A stretch of 64,000 bases of DNA, from assembly GCA_965644295.1 (NCBI GenBank), contig CBFFRP010000284.1, positions 158,766 through 222,765 on the forward strand, read 5' to 3'. Below the pieces are notes generated by a model. That model saw only the letters and a program-made list of their open reading frames with translations, ran no database searches and was not told where the DNA came from. The position numbers and the translations under genes were made by a program. Origin of the DNA: Paraphysomonas bandaiensis. Lineage: Eukaryota > Chrysophyceae. Positions 1-13,200 of this stretch are shown piece after piece; positions within the stretch are counted from its first letter, which is position 1; the number at the start of each line of letters is the position of its first letter.

Positions 1-778
1 TGTCTGATTATTTAGCAATAGGCGTTGAGACCTTGCATCAATTAGTGGCTAGAAGAATGCTAGTCATACTAGTTAGACCACTACCCGTAACTAATCAATA
101 CAAACTCTTTTATCCTACTATTTAACGCTACGAAAGCTGCTTGTGCGTCGCCGCAAGCACCAAGGTGCAACCACTTCCGTTAATGACAAGGTTGAATAAT
201 ATATTAGTTAGATCCCCACCCGGCTCTACCTAAGTACGCGCTCAGAATAGTTCATCAGTCACTCCTATATCTTATATAGTCACACATCAGTAACTCAATT
301 TAATTCCATTGTAACTGTAGTCACCCGTTTAGGAGTTGACTTCACCTATTCACTTCAACTGCACAATATATATCACATCATATTGCAGAACTCAACAAGC
401 AGTAATGATATATCAAAATTGCTGATATGACTGCAGTCATTGCATGTTGTTGAGAGTTGAAAATAGCCCTTTTCATTTTGTAACAGGAAATAATAATTGC
501 GATTATAATTCACTTCAGCCCTGAATAATTCAACCTGAAGTACTACTTATAACTATTTATAATGGAAAAGCAGATCATTTCAACATTGAACCTTATATAC
601 GTAGCCATTTCTATGTTAACTGTAACAAAGCTGAACTGAGTTTTAAGTGAAACATAATAAAATTTCAAAGCCTTTCTAATTATTAATACAGAGTGTGCTT
701 CCACATGAAACACCATATCCTACACATAATATAGTCATTTTCACAACAAACATATCTAACACTTGAAGAACAAGAATA
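1..778. other. Intergenic, with a truncated dispersed repeat
   Basis: No gene is supported here. From about 66 to 181 the sequence matches the start of the dispersed repeat seen at 20631 and 27731: a CTAGT-like start, then TATTTAACGCTACGAAAG, GCTGCTTGTG and a GCACCAAGGTGC palindrome. It is cut off at about 181. The rest is AT-rich DNA without recognisable content. Confidence 0.6.
66..181 (+). repeat. Fragment of dispersed 0.4-kb repeat family
   Basis: It shares TATTTAACGCTACGAAAG and the following CGCAAGCACCAAGGTGCAAC tract with the copies at 20631..21017, 19898..20288 (inverted) and 27731..28070. Only the first third of the repeat is present. No coding capacity is seen. Confidence 0.6.
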
Positions 779-2272
779 TCACGACGAGAGAAGAGGCGCG
801 CAACTGATTATTGGCTTTGAATCCACCGTTTCTTCTTCACAACTACAACTGGCTGTGGAGGAAAGTGATGAAATTAAGGCAAGCTCATCCTCCATATTTT
901 CTTTGTCAGTACGCTCATCTCCCTCTTCGTCAACAGTATCATCGTCGTCGCTATCGAGGGGAATGTTCATCAGCTCTGCACAATCTAGTATACACAAGCC
1001 ATCCTGTTCTTTTCCTTCAATATCAGTCCCACCAAAAACATACAACAATCCGGCCTCCCGATCCATCGCGGCACCGTGGAAAGCGCGTGACCCTGGAGGC
1101 ATACTCTTATCCGCACCTCGCCAACACACGTCCACCTTCGACCATGTCATTGGCCGACAGTTGGTATCCAACAAGTAGAGGTGGTTGAATACATCAGAAC
1201 AGCTTCGCAGACTCCCACTTCCTTCCACGGCAGAATCAGGCGCAGATCCGCACACAACAAGTATAACTCCCGTATCGCCGAGTGCATGGGCAGATCCACC
1301 TGTGATAGCTTGCGCATTCGGTCCTTCTCCATTTGTCGAGATTAAAGACCACTCATAAGACTGTATATCCATCACTTCTACACACCCCTCAGGAACTACC
1401 TGCTCATCGTCATCTCCAGTGTGTCCGCCTAGAATAAACATGCATCCGTTGACTACAATGGCACAATGCGCCTCCCTTGGTCGAGGACCAGTGTAAAATG
1501 CAGTCCCGTCTCCTTTTATCGGCACCTCAGTCCACGATACGCGGTGACCATTCTCATCGCTCTCAATTCGTAACAACCATGCATCAGCGAACAATGCTCC
1601 GTGCATGCCCCGACCACCGTACACTAGCCAGGAATCATCATTGAGAGCACATATCGAGCTATTGAACCGAGCAGGTGGGGAAGGGAAACATGAAGTCACA
1701 TCCGCCAATTCCCAGCACTTTGATTCGAAGTCATAAGCACGAACAGCAGATGAAATATCATTTCTACGAGAAATTCCACCGAACACAAATACGCATCCGT
1801 TACTCACAATAATATTGGCATACAAAAGCCCATCCCCTTCATCTGGTGAAGATAATTCTATCCACTTGCCCATAAAATAAATATGAAAATCGCGCTTCAA
1901 TACTCCATCAGACATGCCTCCACAGACAGCAACAATACCGGAGTTTATATCAACACCAACAGCGCATCCTATTCGTGACGATGGAGAATTCTGAGTAACA
2001 CATTCCAGTGGAAGCTTAATAACATTACTGCTCTCATTGTTATTCTCTGATTGGTTGCATAGTAGATATGCCTCTTCATCACTCGACAGATCTCTTTTAG
2101 TTTTAGTCGTATGAGAGAAACTACTCGATGATATAAACTTATGTGTATAGTGCGATATCAATACACTGTTAAAGTGAAAGATGATACCCCCACAGCAGAA
2201 CATCATGCATGCTATGATGATTATTAAACTATCCCCGTATTGAATTGGGAGTGACATGTTTGTTCCTTCCAT
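779..2272 (-). CDS. Kelch-repeat protein with N-terminal membrane anchor
   Basis: A single exon of 497 codons. Residues about 15-35 form one hydrophobic segment (SLIIIIACMMFCCGGIIF), likely a signal anchor. A low-complexity Ser-rich linker follows. From about residue 100 to 435 there are about six Kelch-type blades, each with a Gly-Gly turn preceded by hydrophobics (VAVCGG, VFVFGG, WLVYGG, MFILGG, LYVFGG) and a following aromatic/Trp strand. This predicts a beta-propeller used for protein binding. The tail (about 440-497) is strongly acidic, then Ser-rich. The membrane topology is inferred. I see no enzymatic domain (no BTB, F-box or Rab-interaction motif), so the partner is unknown. Confidence 0.8.
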   Translation of the reverse strand: MEGTNMSLPIQYGDSLIIIIACMMFCCGGIIFHFNSVLISHYTHKFISSSSFSHTTKTKRDLSSDEEAYLLCNQSENNNESSNVIKLPLECVTQNSPSSRIGCAVGVDINSGIVAVCGGMSDGVLKRDFHIYFMGKWIELSSPDEGDGLLYANIIVSNGCVFVFGGISRRNDISSAVRAYDFESKCWELADVTSCFPSPPARFNSSICALNDDSWLVYGGRGMHGALFADAWLLRIESDENGHRVSWTEVPIKGDGTAFYTGPRPREAHCAIVVNGCMFILGGHTGDDDEQVVPEGCVEVMDIQSYEWSLISTNGEGPNAQAITGGSAHALGDTGVILVVCGSAPDSAVEGSGSLRSCSDVFNHLYLLDTNCRPMTWSKVDVCWRGADKSMPPGSRAFHGAAMDREAGLLYVFGGTDIEGKEQDGLCILDCAELMNIPLDSDDDDTVDEEGDERTDKENMEDELALISSLSSTASCSCEEETVDSKPIISCAPLLSS

Positions 2273-3507
2273 CTATCTCTTGTTTCTATATATATATATA
2301 GGGGTAGAGGCTGTTCGATGAGAGGCGGAATGAGGGTTGAATATGATACAAATGAACTGCAATCTGACTATAGAAATATCCGAATATTATACCTTAAATA
2401 ATAGCATCATTTGATGCCTTATGAATCCTCGCTTGTGATATGAATGTGCTGTGCTGCGATGCTCATGTGATGAGGAGGTAGGTATGTATGTATGTATATG
2501 TATGTATATGGAGAGAGTGTGTGTGAGGGGGTTTCGTTATACGCTTCTTGTGTGTTCAGTGTGCTGCTGCTGCTGCTGTATAATATGCATGTATGTACAC
2601 TGTATTGCTGTATATTGCAGTTGGTTGAAACGAACGAAACAGTCCATTTACCCCATTTCACTACCGCATGTATAGACGGTATACAGGTCTGTATAGTTGT
2701 GGAGGTGGGAGGCCCGTTTGTTTCATTAACATGTGTATGGATGCCCACTGCACCATATACACATACACACATACATACACTGCACTGACATATGCATATG
2801 TAACAAGCAGTTCGTAGCAGTCACACTTATTTCTAGTGTCTGAATTAAACCAGCAGTAGAGTAGATTGTTTCGCTCTATTTCTGCAGCAGTGTGCGCTGT
2901 ATTCTGAACACATCCGATACAATGAAATTATCAGTGAACACCAACACCCTTATCGACTACTACATCCTAACATACTCACAGGTCATATGATGCGGAGTGA
3001 TTGTATATATAGGATTGTGTAGGATATGATTGCATGTGTAGGATATGAGTGTTCTTATATGGCATGATTGTCTGTATATGATCGCATGCATGTCTGTGAT
3101 TGCCTGTATATGGCATGATTGTCTGTATATGATCGCATGCATGCCTGTGATTGCCTGTATATGGCATGATTGTCTGTATATGATCGCATGCATGCCTGTG
3201 ATTGCCTGTATATGGCATGATTGTCTGTATATGATCGCATGCATGCCTGTGATTGCCTGTATATGGCATGATTGTATCATTACGGATGTAAAAGAGGGTT
3301 GTATAGGATATGATTTTCTATATATATAGGATTGTATGGATAATGATTAATGTGTATAATATGATTGTATGGGATATGAATATTCAACGATATGATTGTG
3401 TATGATGACTGTCTGTATATGGAATGATTGTATATATTATTACATGTATAGGATATGATTGAATGTATTATATATGATTGAATGCATGTAACATGATTGT
3501 ATAGGAT
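2273..3507. other. Intergenic, low-complexity and minisatellite DNA
   Basis: TATG/CATG-rich simple sequence with a short CTG run near 2565 and a 51-bp minisatellite at 3061..3275. Open frames inside these repeats exist in several phases only because the period is a multiple of three and stop-poor. I do not call a gene. Confidence 0.6.
3061..3275 (+). repeat. 51-bp minisatellite, about 4.2 copies
   Basis: The motif beginning GGCATGATTGTCTGTATATG recurs at 3061, 3112, 3163, 3214 and 3265, exactly 51 bp apart. The first unit has one difference (TGTCTG for TGCCTG). Degenerate ATGATTGTA-type repeats continue to about 3540. Confidence 0.95.
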
Positions 3508-4883
3508 TTGATTTCATGTATAGGATATGGCGCATGTATAGGATATTGTTACATGTATGTAATCGGTCTAATATTTGGTTTTCAGATTTCACTTAAACTT
3601 TTGGTCCTTGCAATGTCTCTTGCCCTATGTGGTTATATGTGTTGTCTCGTTACTGTTATACGGATCCCTTCGTATGTGTTGGATTGTGACGCACTCTTTC
3701 ACCTCGTTATGTCAGTGTCATTCTTTCCTAGCGTTATCAGCATATCTAGTTGTCGGGCTAAAGCGACTACTGTGTCAAGAGTTATACATATTTGCAGTCT
3801 AGTTGGAGCCGTGTGCGTTGTCTGCGTACTATGGGGGCGTGCGACTATGCGGACGGTCTACGCATTAACGCGCCCAGCTGAGAGGTATGGGCTAGAGACG
3901 GGCAGGGTGTCCCAAGTTATTGTCACCAATACCGTTAGCCTCTTCTTATCGTTGGTGTTGGCTGTCTGTTTCCTATACAGAGACTCGCTGCTGACACAGT
4001 GCTGTTATACACCCCCTGGAACGAGGTGAGCACATCAGTACTGCAGGTGGCAAATATAAAATTGTCTATAGTTCCCCAGAGCATGAAACTGCTGATGACG
4101 ATGAAAACAGTGAAGTCAGACCACTGGGTGTTTCTCAGTCAATTACATACGGATCTGCCGCCCCTCCATCCCACTCTCGTCTCCTACGCTTGCACGAGGT
4201 AAGACTCCGATAACTCTCTCATATTTTCGTGTAAAGGTCTAATGCAGGTAGGTGATCGTGTTCTGTGTCGTAGTGGGCGTGGACGAGGCAGAAGGTGGTA
4301 CAGAGCCACTGTGGCGGCGGTACATGTTCCGCAGGATGGAATTACTGGAGTTTATGATGTTGTTTATGCTGACGGAGAGATCGAGAGGTTCAAGTCACCG
4401 CTGGATGTATGCGTAGGGAACAGAGAAACAACAGGTGGTGATTCTGTCTCATCTGGGCTCTTCTTAGCAGAGGGACCGGGGCGTGTTAGCATGTGGTTGC
4501 GAGCGGTCTATGTTCACATGGCACTATCTGTGTTTACTATCTGCCTTCTGTCGGCCTCTTACATCAATTCCATGTCCCCTCAAGACACTCTGGCGTATAC
4601 TACTAGGGTATTCTTAGGATGTTATTTTTCGTTGGCGTTTTGCTATCTTACTACCATAGCGGTAGTTATCTTGGCGGTATTTCGAGACGTCGGAGTTGTA
4701 ATGACTGGAGTATTCAAAAGCTCTCAAAGCTGTACGAAGGTATGTGTGTGTGATCATGGAACGTGTACTTCCACTTACATTGTCTGAATACAGTTGGCTC
4801 TGGGTGTCATTGAAAGCATAGTAGGTGTGCCAATGCAACCACAGCTGTCGAGCACGAAGTCTGTAGAAATGTTTATACTGTAA
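3508..4883 (+). CDS. Polytopic membrane protein with internal Tudor/SH3-like domain
   Basis: Four exons: 3508..4025, 4072..4198, 4248..4739 and 4794..4883. The introns are 46, 49 and 54 nt, all GT-AG, and every junction keeps frame (408 aa). Exon 1 encodes about four hydrophobic helices. Exon 2 is a polar acidic linker. Exon 3 opens with VGDRVLCRSGRGRGRRWYRA and continues to YDVVYADGEIE, the barrel signature of Tudor/Agenet-like modules (GDRV, W-Y, YDV-Y-DG-E). Two more transmembrane helices follow in exon 3. The start is uncertain: 3508 lies at the edge of repeat DNA, an ATG at 3553 is possible, and a TTTTCAG at 3586 could be an acceptor for an upstream exon. Function unknown; probably a cytosolic ligand-binding module in a membrane protein. 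Confidence 0.65.
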
Positions 4884-7279
4884 AGTCTTTTTCATTGTGT
4901 AGACAACGAAAAATAGTTAGATATCTGTTCTGTGTTCATTCTAGTGTTAGTAGGTGTATGTCCATCTGTTCCATTATGTTGTACTATTGCTACTCAGAAT
5001 GAGTATTGTCTTACCACAAAAGAGTTACTAAGTCTCTTTTCTGACCTCTTTAGTAAATGTCATCTGGTCGCATTCACTGCTGGTACAAAGAGATGAAATT
5101 ACATACTCACTGTAGAGACGTTTACATACTTCTACTGTTGGAAATTGCTCATTCTTAACTAGATCTTAGAGAGAATTTGTCGTTAGACTAGATAGATTAA
5201 TTAATATCGTTTACATGAAATGTGACAAACAACACAATTTCATTTTGTTCCACGCATAATCTCCTACATATGTGAACCTCTCGTTACTAAACATATCTTA
5301 AGAGATCAAACTATTTCAGTTTCTCAGTGTCATCACAGCATTTGTACATCACCATAATATTTCACTGTATTCTCGTACATTGTCTTCAAGTGACATACTG
5401 AATATCCTAGAATATAATCTACTACAGTTCTACATGCGATTTATACCGCCTAATGTTGAGAATTGTATCCCTGTACATGTTGGCAAAAATACAACAAATT
5501 ACTACACCACGGTAAATATCACTGGTCATAATCTGTTGTCCATATTGTTCCATGATTTAAAATTTAGCCATGTGTGTCATATTTATTTGAATCGATTAGA
5601 TATATTCTACTGCAATATGTGAGACAGATGAAATGCTACACAGTTGTAATCAACAAACTTATGACTTAACAACAATCTTTTCTTTCCTCCACTACATCTA
5701 ATATGCAATACAAATAGAATAATTCAGTTGTTGTTATCATAACTTATACCTTATACTATTTCGTAATTTTGTACTTCAATAAAACGTAATATAGAAGTGC
5801 TTCCTTTATCTCCATACTGGCATAATATACAACTAAATTAAGAGTTTTATAATAATATAATTTCGTCGTTTCCTTTCCTTGCTGTGGCCTGTGCTCAAAG
5901 TGCCCTTATACTATTTCCTTCCTTGTGTTTGCCACCGGACGATGCCCTAGTTTTAGAAGTAGGACTCTTATCGGGTGTTGCCTTAATCCGAACCTTCTCT
6001 GCTCCACTGGGTGTAACACTAGAAGCCGAAATGGTAGAAGGAGCAACACAGCGAAGCAGTATTCGTATTATTTAATTTTGGTTCATCCTTCACAGCATTG
6101 GCACCGGGCAATTTCTTTTCTAACTCTAATCGAATAGGTTTCTACTTTTAGATCCCTATTTCTGTTTCACCTCTGTCGGCGCTCCCTCTGAAGGGTAATT
6201 ATCTTCGCTAGCTTCTTTACTTACTTCTTCCTCGTCGTCCTCTACATGATGCACTTCCTCGGCTGAATCACTGCTACGATCCTCCTCGTCTTCATCAGCG
6301 GCACCTTTAGGACCTTTCACATGTTATGTACATGAGGGTAAAATTTTCTCGTTAGGGCCAGAGACGGGTGAAAGCGCCGTTCTTTGTATCATGTGAATCT
6401 AGGGCGTATCATGTGAATCTAGGGCGTCTCACAGCACATCCAGAATCATTCACACGTGCGTGCCGCTTTTGCAAAACATACTGTACAACTTGTTCATTCT
6501 CTTCGATAGATATTGAACACGTAGGGTACATTATCACCCCCCCTGCTTTAGAGTGCGACACAGAGAAGCTCCTTCTATAGATTGACAAGACGCTGAATGT
6601 TCTTAGCAAACCGCTGCAGTTTTACGCGTTGATCTAGTGATATGAGAGTTATGTCCATCAGTTGTCCTCACAGACCAACAGACTAATCCTGACAATACAC
6701 TCAAAACCCGCATTATTGTGTTAAAATACTAAAAATATTTTACAAAAAATACGCGCTTTTAGCTTTCCTCCCAGCTTTTCAGTTGAGATCCTTTCACAAT
6801 AAGAGCCCTACGTACAGCAGCACATGGTACAGTACAGTATCAATATCGATACATGATACAGCAGCAGTGTCAGTATCTAGATCTACAGCAGTGTATATAC
6901 CGACATGTTCTGTATTCCATATTCTACAACACTTTGAACTTTGTATGTGTGTATTCTCATAGAGCTCAACTCTGTATTATATCGTAGTATCTGCTGTATA
7001 TGCTGCGCTGTTTGTTATGTAGCAGCAAATAATTTGGAAGGTACATACATACATATACACATACATGAGCCTCTGGCTATCTGCATAGACACGAATCATC
7101 TGCTGAGTGAAAGCTAGAATGCAGATGCATGACATAAGATTAATAGCCTGATAATAAAATGGTTTATCGCAGTTAGTATGAACGAGGAGCTCTTATTCAA
7201 TTGATACATACATAGAGAGCCCATCTACGCTGATCTCTCAATACAACTGCTATAACTAGCAATAAACACTAATAGAACG
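4884..7279. other. Intergenic, mostly featureless
   Basis: AT-rich DNA. It contains a possible minus-strand gene remnant at 5890..6325 (listed separately) and a 20-bp unit beginning GTATCATGTGAATCTAGGGC repeated twice at about 6385..6424. It also holds the upstream region of the gelsolin-like gene. Nothing else can be supported. Confidence 0.5.
5890..6325 (-). other. Possible minus-strand coding remnant (acidic and basic tracts)
   Basis: Read on the minus strand, 6325..6156 stays open and encodes a Glu/Asp/Ser-rich stretch (ADEDEEDRSSDSAEEV, then EVSKEASEDNYPSE) ending in a stop. Further down, about 6075..5900 encodes a basic Ser/Thr/Lys-rich stretch (KVRIKATPDKSPTSKTRASS). Neither begins with ATG and I could not link them by a convincing intron. 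It may be the 3' end of a broken or spliced gene, or chance. No family recognised. Confidence 0.25.
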
Positions 7280-10200
7280 ATGAGTTTTATGATAAGAAGT
7301 AGTTTTAAAAATAATTTTTTTAATCAACGTCCTCTGAATGAGTATCAAGGCTCTGTTAGTTGTGACATCACTGAATTGAGAGATTTGCCAAAGAAAAGAT
7401 TGAAAAAAGTTTATGTTGTTCACAAACTTGTGGGTAATAATGGGGGAGATATGACTCAAACCTCTTGTTCGTATTGTCAGCTTTCGTCAAGTGGTAAGGA
7501 TGTTTTTACACCGAAGGATAAAAGTAGGTCTCGGATAGAGTACAATGATATATTTATTACGCCAGATCTTGTTTTGTCTATGGAAGTTATTGTGAAGCAA
7601 ACGCTTGGAAGGAAAGTGATTTGCAGCCTTCAGGTCAAAGTGTCCGATGTTGTCAAACATGCCGACTCTGTCAAAGACATCAATTACCCGTTGTCGCCTG
7701 GCGGAGAATGTCGTTTGAGTATAGCAGTGACACCCCCACCTGCCCTCTCGCCTACTCTCTCAGAAAATGACAAAGATAATGAAAATGACACCCCTTCTGC
7801 GCCCCGTTTTCTTCGACCGAAGCGTTCAGCTGCTGTCAAAGACAAAGTACAGGAGGGCGTCGAAGACGAGGTGAAGGAGTCTACCACTGTGGCTGACTGT
7901 AGTCCTACAGGTGGATCACGGCCCTTCACCAAGAGTCTGTCAGCTATCCACGAGCCAACCGAGAGCGAATATATTTCGTGTGATACTAGTAGTATCCTGC
8001 CAGAACCTCCTTCTTGTGAGACAGAAGCTGAACCTACAGACAAGAACATCGCTTCCTCTGATGCCCAAATTGAAGAACCCTCGCATTTGCGTACTGAAAA
8101 TTGCGGAGCCGCTAGCAATAGCCCCCAACCAGCAGAATGTGTAGAGAACAGGACCAGTGAAGACCTACGCTCTCTTTCTAGTACTGGGGGAATAGATCAA
8201 GGAGTCGGTGGCAAGGAAATGCAGCAGGATGTGATCCCCCCGTCTGAACCCGTGAGGGGACTGTACCGACAGTCTAGTTGCAGTGGGAGTCGGCGGCGTG
8301 CTGTGGATGCTGGAGAATTGTCCGGAAGGCCTAAGTCAGTTACGCGGTGGAATAGTGCAACAGGCGCTTCGCTCACTCGCCAGGCCAGCAGAAGAAAGTC
8401 AGATGGAGACCGCGTTCCGTTCAGCAGTGATTATCATACCCCTCCCTTGCACCGAACACAGAGTCTGAAGAAACGCCGTGACAGTGATGAGCATACTCAC
8501 ACCCACAGTGGTGACTCCTCTCGACACTCCACCGGAGCGATATCAAGGCAGCACAGCCTAAAGAAACGTCGTAGTGCTGACGATGAGGACAGCAAACATG
8601 CTGTTGCCAGCTCTGATAGTCGAGTGAGCATGGCACTCATACGAAAGCTTAGTGGTCGGTCAATGATGTCGGAAGATGGGGATGAGGAGATAGGACTGGT
8701 GCGGTCAGACTCAAACCGAAGCCTTCAGAATCGTGCGTTGAGTTGGTTGGAACAACAAGTAGATGAAGAACCGGATGCAGCAGTCAGTACTACCCCAGTC
8801 CTGCGTACGCCGCCTCCACGGGATAGTGAGGAGGCTATTGATCATGGTGCAGCCAGTCCTAGTATCATGCAGGCACTAGAGTCAGACGAAATCCACTCCC
8901 CGGTGCCGTTCGCGCCTGCTTCTAATGGGGGGAAAAGATCTGCTCCCAGAGGTGTGTTGTACATGCCATCTACTATAGAGGAGGAAGGAAGTGACGTACA
9001 GGATCGTGCGAGCCATCTAGCCGCCGCGCTAAAGCACGAAGGAGATAAACATGAGCTGCGTGGGCCTGCACGGGCTTTCCGTACGGACATCGGGACTGTT
9101 TCATCTCTGACAGTGTCTTCATTTTCACCTGGTCCCTCCCCGCCGGCCACTCCAAACACAGTACGACATCAAGATTCTGTCGACACTTTCGCGTCCAAGC
9201 GATCATATAACAGACGGGGTTCAATATCTACCACTACACCGAAGGCTGTGTTTGACGAAGACACCGAAATGAAAGAGGAAAAGGAGCTCGCAACCCCCAT
9301 AAAACTGGAGACAGAATTGGAGGACACTAAAAGCAGTTATAACGAGAGTGATGAAGATAATCATGGGAGAAGCAACAATGACGAAGACTTCACACTGAAT
9401 TTGCCTGGAGAGGAGAAAGAGGGCAGCGAGTACTGGAGTAAACAGCATGGCACAGGAATTAAATCTGCCCGCCGCGACTCCAGGATAACTCCTCGTAAAA
9501 GGAATCGCATGACGTTGACTACCATGCGTTCTGTTAACAGCTGGGACGAAAAGGAGTCAGTTGCGGATGTAGTAAAGGCTGCCATGCACGAACGTATTGC
9601 GAACGAGGATTCGCAGTTAGACGAGTTCGAAGATGCAGGTAGTGAACCTGGTATAGAGTGTTGGATTGTGGACAAGGGTCAGTTACGCAAGATGGATACT
9701 GACGACATTGGAACATTCTATAATGCTGACTGTTATATCCTTCTACACACTGAGGAGAATGGTGCGATATCCGAGAAGGAGCTCCAGTGGTCGGTACATA
9801 CGTGGGTGGGATCCAAAACTGAAAGAGATAAAATAACTATCGCTGCTTTCAAAGCCCAGTACTTGTGCAAGTACCTGGGCAACATCCATTTGATACACAA
9901 TAAAGAGGGTGAAGAGACCGACGAGTTTATAGAGATGCTCTACGGAAATATAACTGTAGAGGAAGGATCTATTGCTCAATCAGCTCTCAAACCCTGTCAG
10001 ATACACGAATATTTCTCCAAAGATGAAACAACGGTACGATTACTTAAGATATCATCAGGCAATAGCTCAGTGCTATCTGTGCTGGGTGGATCCTCCGGTG
10101 CGCCTTCATTGGAGGCGGTAGCTCTTGACCGCTCGAACTTGGTTTCAAACTCTGCCCTCATTCTTGACCCTGGAGGGGCAGTCATTTATCAGTGGAGAGG

Positions 10201-13200
10201 GGCAAGAGCATCCCATGTGGCAAGAGCACGTGCATTTGAGGCCGCTTTCAGTCTAAGGTCAGAGCGGATCAAGACATACCCAGGGTGTCAGATAGAGGTT
10301 GTGGATGAAGACAACGAACCAGATGAATTTTGGGCTGCGTTTAATGTGCATCAGAGCAAAACAGCGGCGAAACGACGGGGCAGTCACAGAAGCACTGGTA
10401 GTACTGTCACAAGAGAGACTGAAGACCACAGCACGGATATTTATGGGTCAGAAAGTGAGGGCTCGGTTTCAGGCACTGAAACCTGTGGATATTCAGAACA
10501 GAGTGATATGGATGGAACAATGTCGCTATCGTGCTCTGAGCTGTCATTCATGGATGATGATGACGACATCATTTACGACATGGATGATATCAAAGGGTAT
10601 TGTGTAGATCAAATAGAGGGTCATACGGAAATGCAGCGCAGGCAAATTGCAAGCCAATCGAGGGTTCTCAATCCCCGTGCACTTCGTAATCAGGAATCTT
10701 TGGATGTTAGTCATGATGATGACCGGTCTCAACACAGTGAAGAGGGAACAAAGAATGTTAGTCTCTACCGTATCGGATATGTTGATGGAAAACTGGAGAC
10801 TTCGAGATTGTGTGGTATCAACTCTGCTGGGGAGGATTTTGGTCCTCCGGACAAGTCCATGCTCGACACGAAGGGCGTGTTTATATTAGATTACAACGAG
10901 GAAGTCTATGTATGGATGGGGCGCAAGAGTGCAGGGGAGCTTAGACTAGCGGGTATGACAGTTGCGAAAGCACTGGTGCAACACTCGAAACCGGAACACG
11001 TCAAAGTTGCCAGTGTACTTGAGGGTGATGAGCCTATCCTCTTCAAGGCGAAGTTTCCTGGTTGGTACGAGTCTGAACTGAAGCAACAGGTGCTGCACCG
11101 GCGCACCACTAGATTCCGCCCGCCCAGTCCGCCCCCCAAGCGCAGCATAACTGCGGTAGTTAATGACAGCGTCGAGTACATGCGGCGCCGCAAGGCGAGA
11201 GCGAAACATGGGCAGAGGAACAAGAAGAGTGCACGCTATGTGTGCAGGAGCAAGATAGCTCAATATGAGCGACAGCCTCTGGATGATATTTTGGACATGG
11301 ATGACGGTAAGGGTGTAACAGTGGTTTGGAAGATCGCCGAAGGGACTCTACGTTCTGTACCTAGAAGCGACCAGGGGCACTTCTGGACACACGAAACATA
11401 CGTGATTCTGTATGGATTCACACTTCCAGATGGCAAGGATAAGGAGGATGAGGAGAGCAGCAGTGATGAGGACGAGGAAAGAAAAAAGCCACAGTTTGTG
11501 CTGTACTTCTGGCAGGGCCCACACAGTAAGGACAAAGCGTATACGCAGTGGAAATTGGGAATTCTTCCTGAGAAGAAAAAGGAGTGGGTAGAGCAGATGG
11601 GCAGTATGCCTCCCGAAATACGTGTTCAACAAGGCAAAGAGCCTTTACACTTTTTCAAAATATTTAAGCATAGATATGTGGTTCACTTTCCTTTTCTAAG
11701 CATCGTGCGCCAGAAGAACCGTGCCGAAGTCAAAGTCAGGGAAATGCAGAGTGAAATACTGAGGCGTGAACGAATTAGATCGAGCCGGTTACCTGCACCA
11801 CGTACACCCATTAGGCGGGTCAGTGGGGTATTTTCACCGACCAGCTCGAAGAGCTTGCTCAATGTCGCTCGCACCCCTACTAGGTGCCCGTCGCCTAACA
11901 GCTCCATTGCGCCACTCCAGAAAGACCACTCATTCAGGAGTATAGACTCATCTGTCGCTGACGACGTGGCCACGTATAAGTCGCCGGTGAGCAAGTCGAT
12001 ATTTCACATGGAAATGACCGCCGGGGTCCTGCTCTTTCACGTCAGAGGAAGTGGGCTCATTGATGAAGACGTCCATGCGGTGCAGATCGAGGCCCGTTCT
12101 ACTCGCCTCAACTCATCCGATTGTTTCATCGCTATTCGCCCATATGGCGCATCTAAGTCATTTGTTTGGCTGTGGGTAGGGAGAGGAAGTCAGTATTTTG
12201 AACAAGAAGCAGCTGGATCACTGGCAATGATGCTTCTTCGTTGGCTGCATCCGAGCACAACCAAAAACCAGGTTCGAGTGGTAGAAGAAGGGGCGGGCGA
12301 GTGGTTCAATAAATGGATTGCGAAGTCATTTTACCGTGCGCTTGGTGGCTTTGATGTTTATTCGAACTTTGATCTATTGCAAACGCCCCGATACTTGCGC
12401 CCTCCGGCCCTCCAGTACCCCCAACTATTCCTTTGCGAGATGCTGCGAGGGGAGTATGCTATTACTATGGTAGAGAGATACTCACAATATGATTTGGTTG
12501 AAAGTGGAGCTGCCATATTAGATGCACACTTCGCACTGTTTGTTTGGTTTGGAAGGACTTGTGGAGCAGCGCTCAGAGTAACATCAATAAAAGTTGCTCA
12601 AAAATTTAGTAAGTGATTATATGTGCGCTTTGTGAAACAACTTACAGTGTTTTGTTGTAGTGGGGTCTCTGAGAAAAGGAGCGTGTCGGCTGGATAGAAA
12701 AGTGGTGGAAGTAGACCAGGATCATGAAAGCGCTCCTTTTATATCATGTTTCCACGGTTGGTGCGATTGGGAGCTGTTGACCAAGAGATTTGTGGATCCT
12801 CGCCAGGTTAGGGTGGACTGCAGAGTGAGGATGGGCCTGATGGGCGATATGGCGGCTTATGTTGGCAAACCAATTGAGGGATTGAGCAAGTCTCAGGCAG
12901 AGACGCTGACAAAGGAGTTTAAGAAAAGACAGAGCCAAGAAAAGAAGAAGAAGGAGACAAGTCAGCCGGCGACAAAAGAATCCATCAGGAGACGCATCAG
13001 AAGTATGATAAAGAAGCGGGAGGAAGAGGAGCTTGTACTGGCATCTGGTGGAACTCTGAATCAAGAGAAACCGAAACTGGTGGCGGATGCGTCCTACAAC
13101 TCCCCAGCTGTTGCACCGCCCCAGCCCTCTAAACTATCTATCGGTAACATATTTGATCCCAACAGGAATAGATTTTCTCCCACACAATCTGATGGATCAG

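Noticed and set aside
3061-3275. CRISPR-like array
   Set aside because: Units are contiguous with no unique spacers, and the genome is eukaryotic. It is a minisatellite.
2960-3329. Repetitive ORFs in the 51-bp minisatellite on both strands
   Set aside because: A period divisible by three without stops explains them; there is no protein signature.
5380-5622. 80-codon AT-rich ORF
   Set aside because: No recognisable motif, no splice context and composition like the surrounding intergenic DNA.
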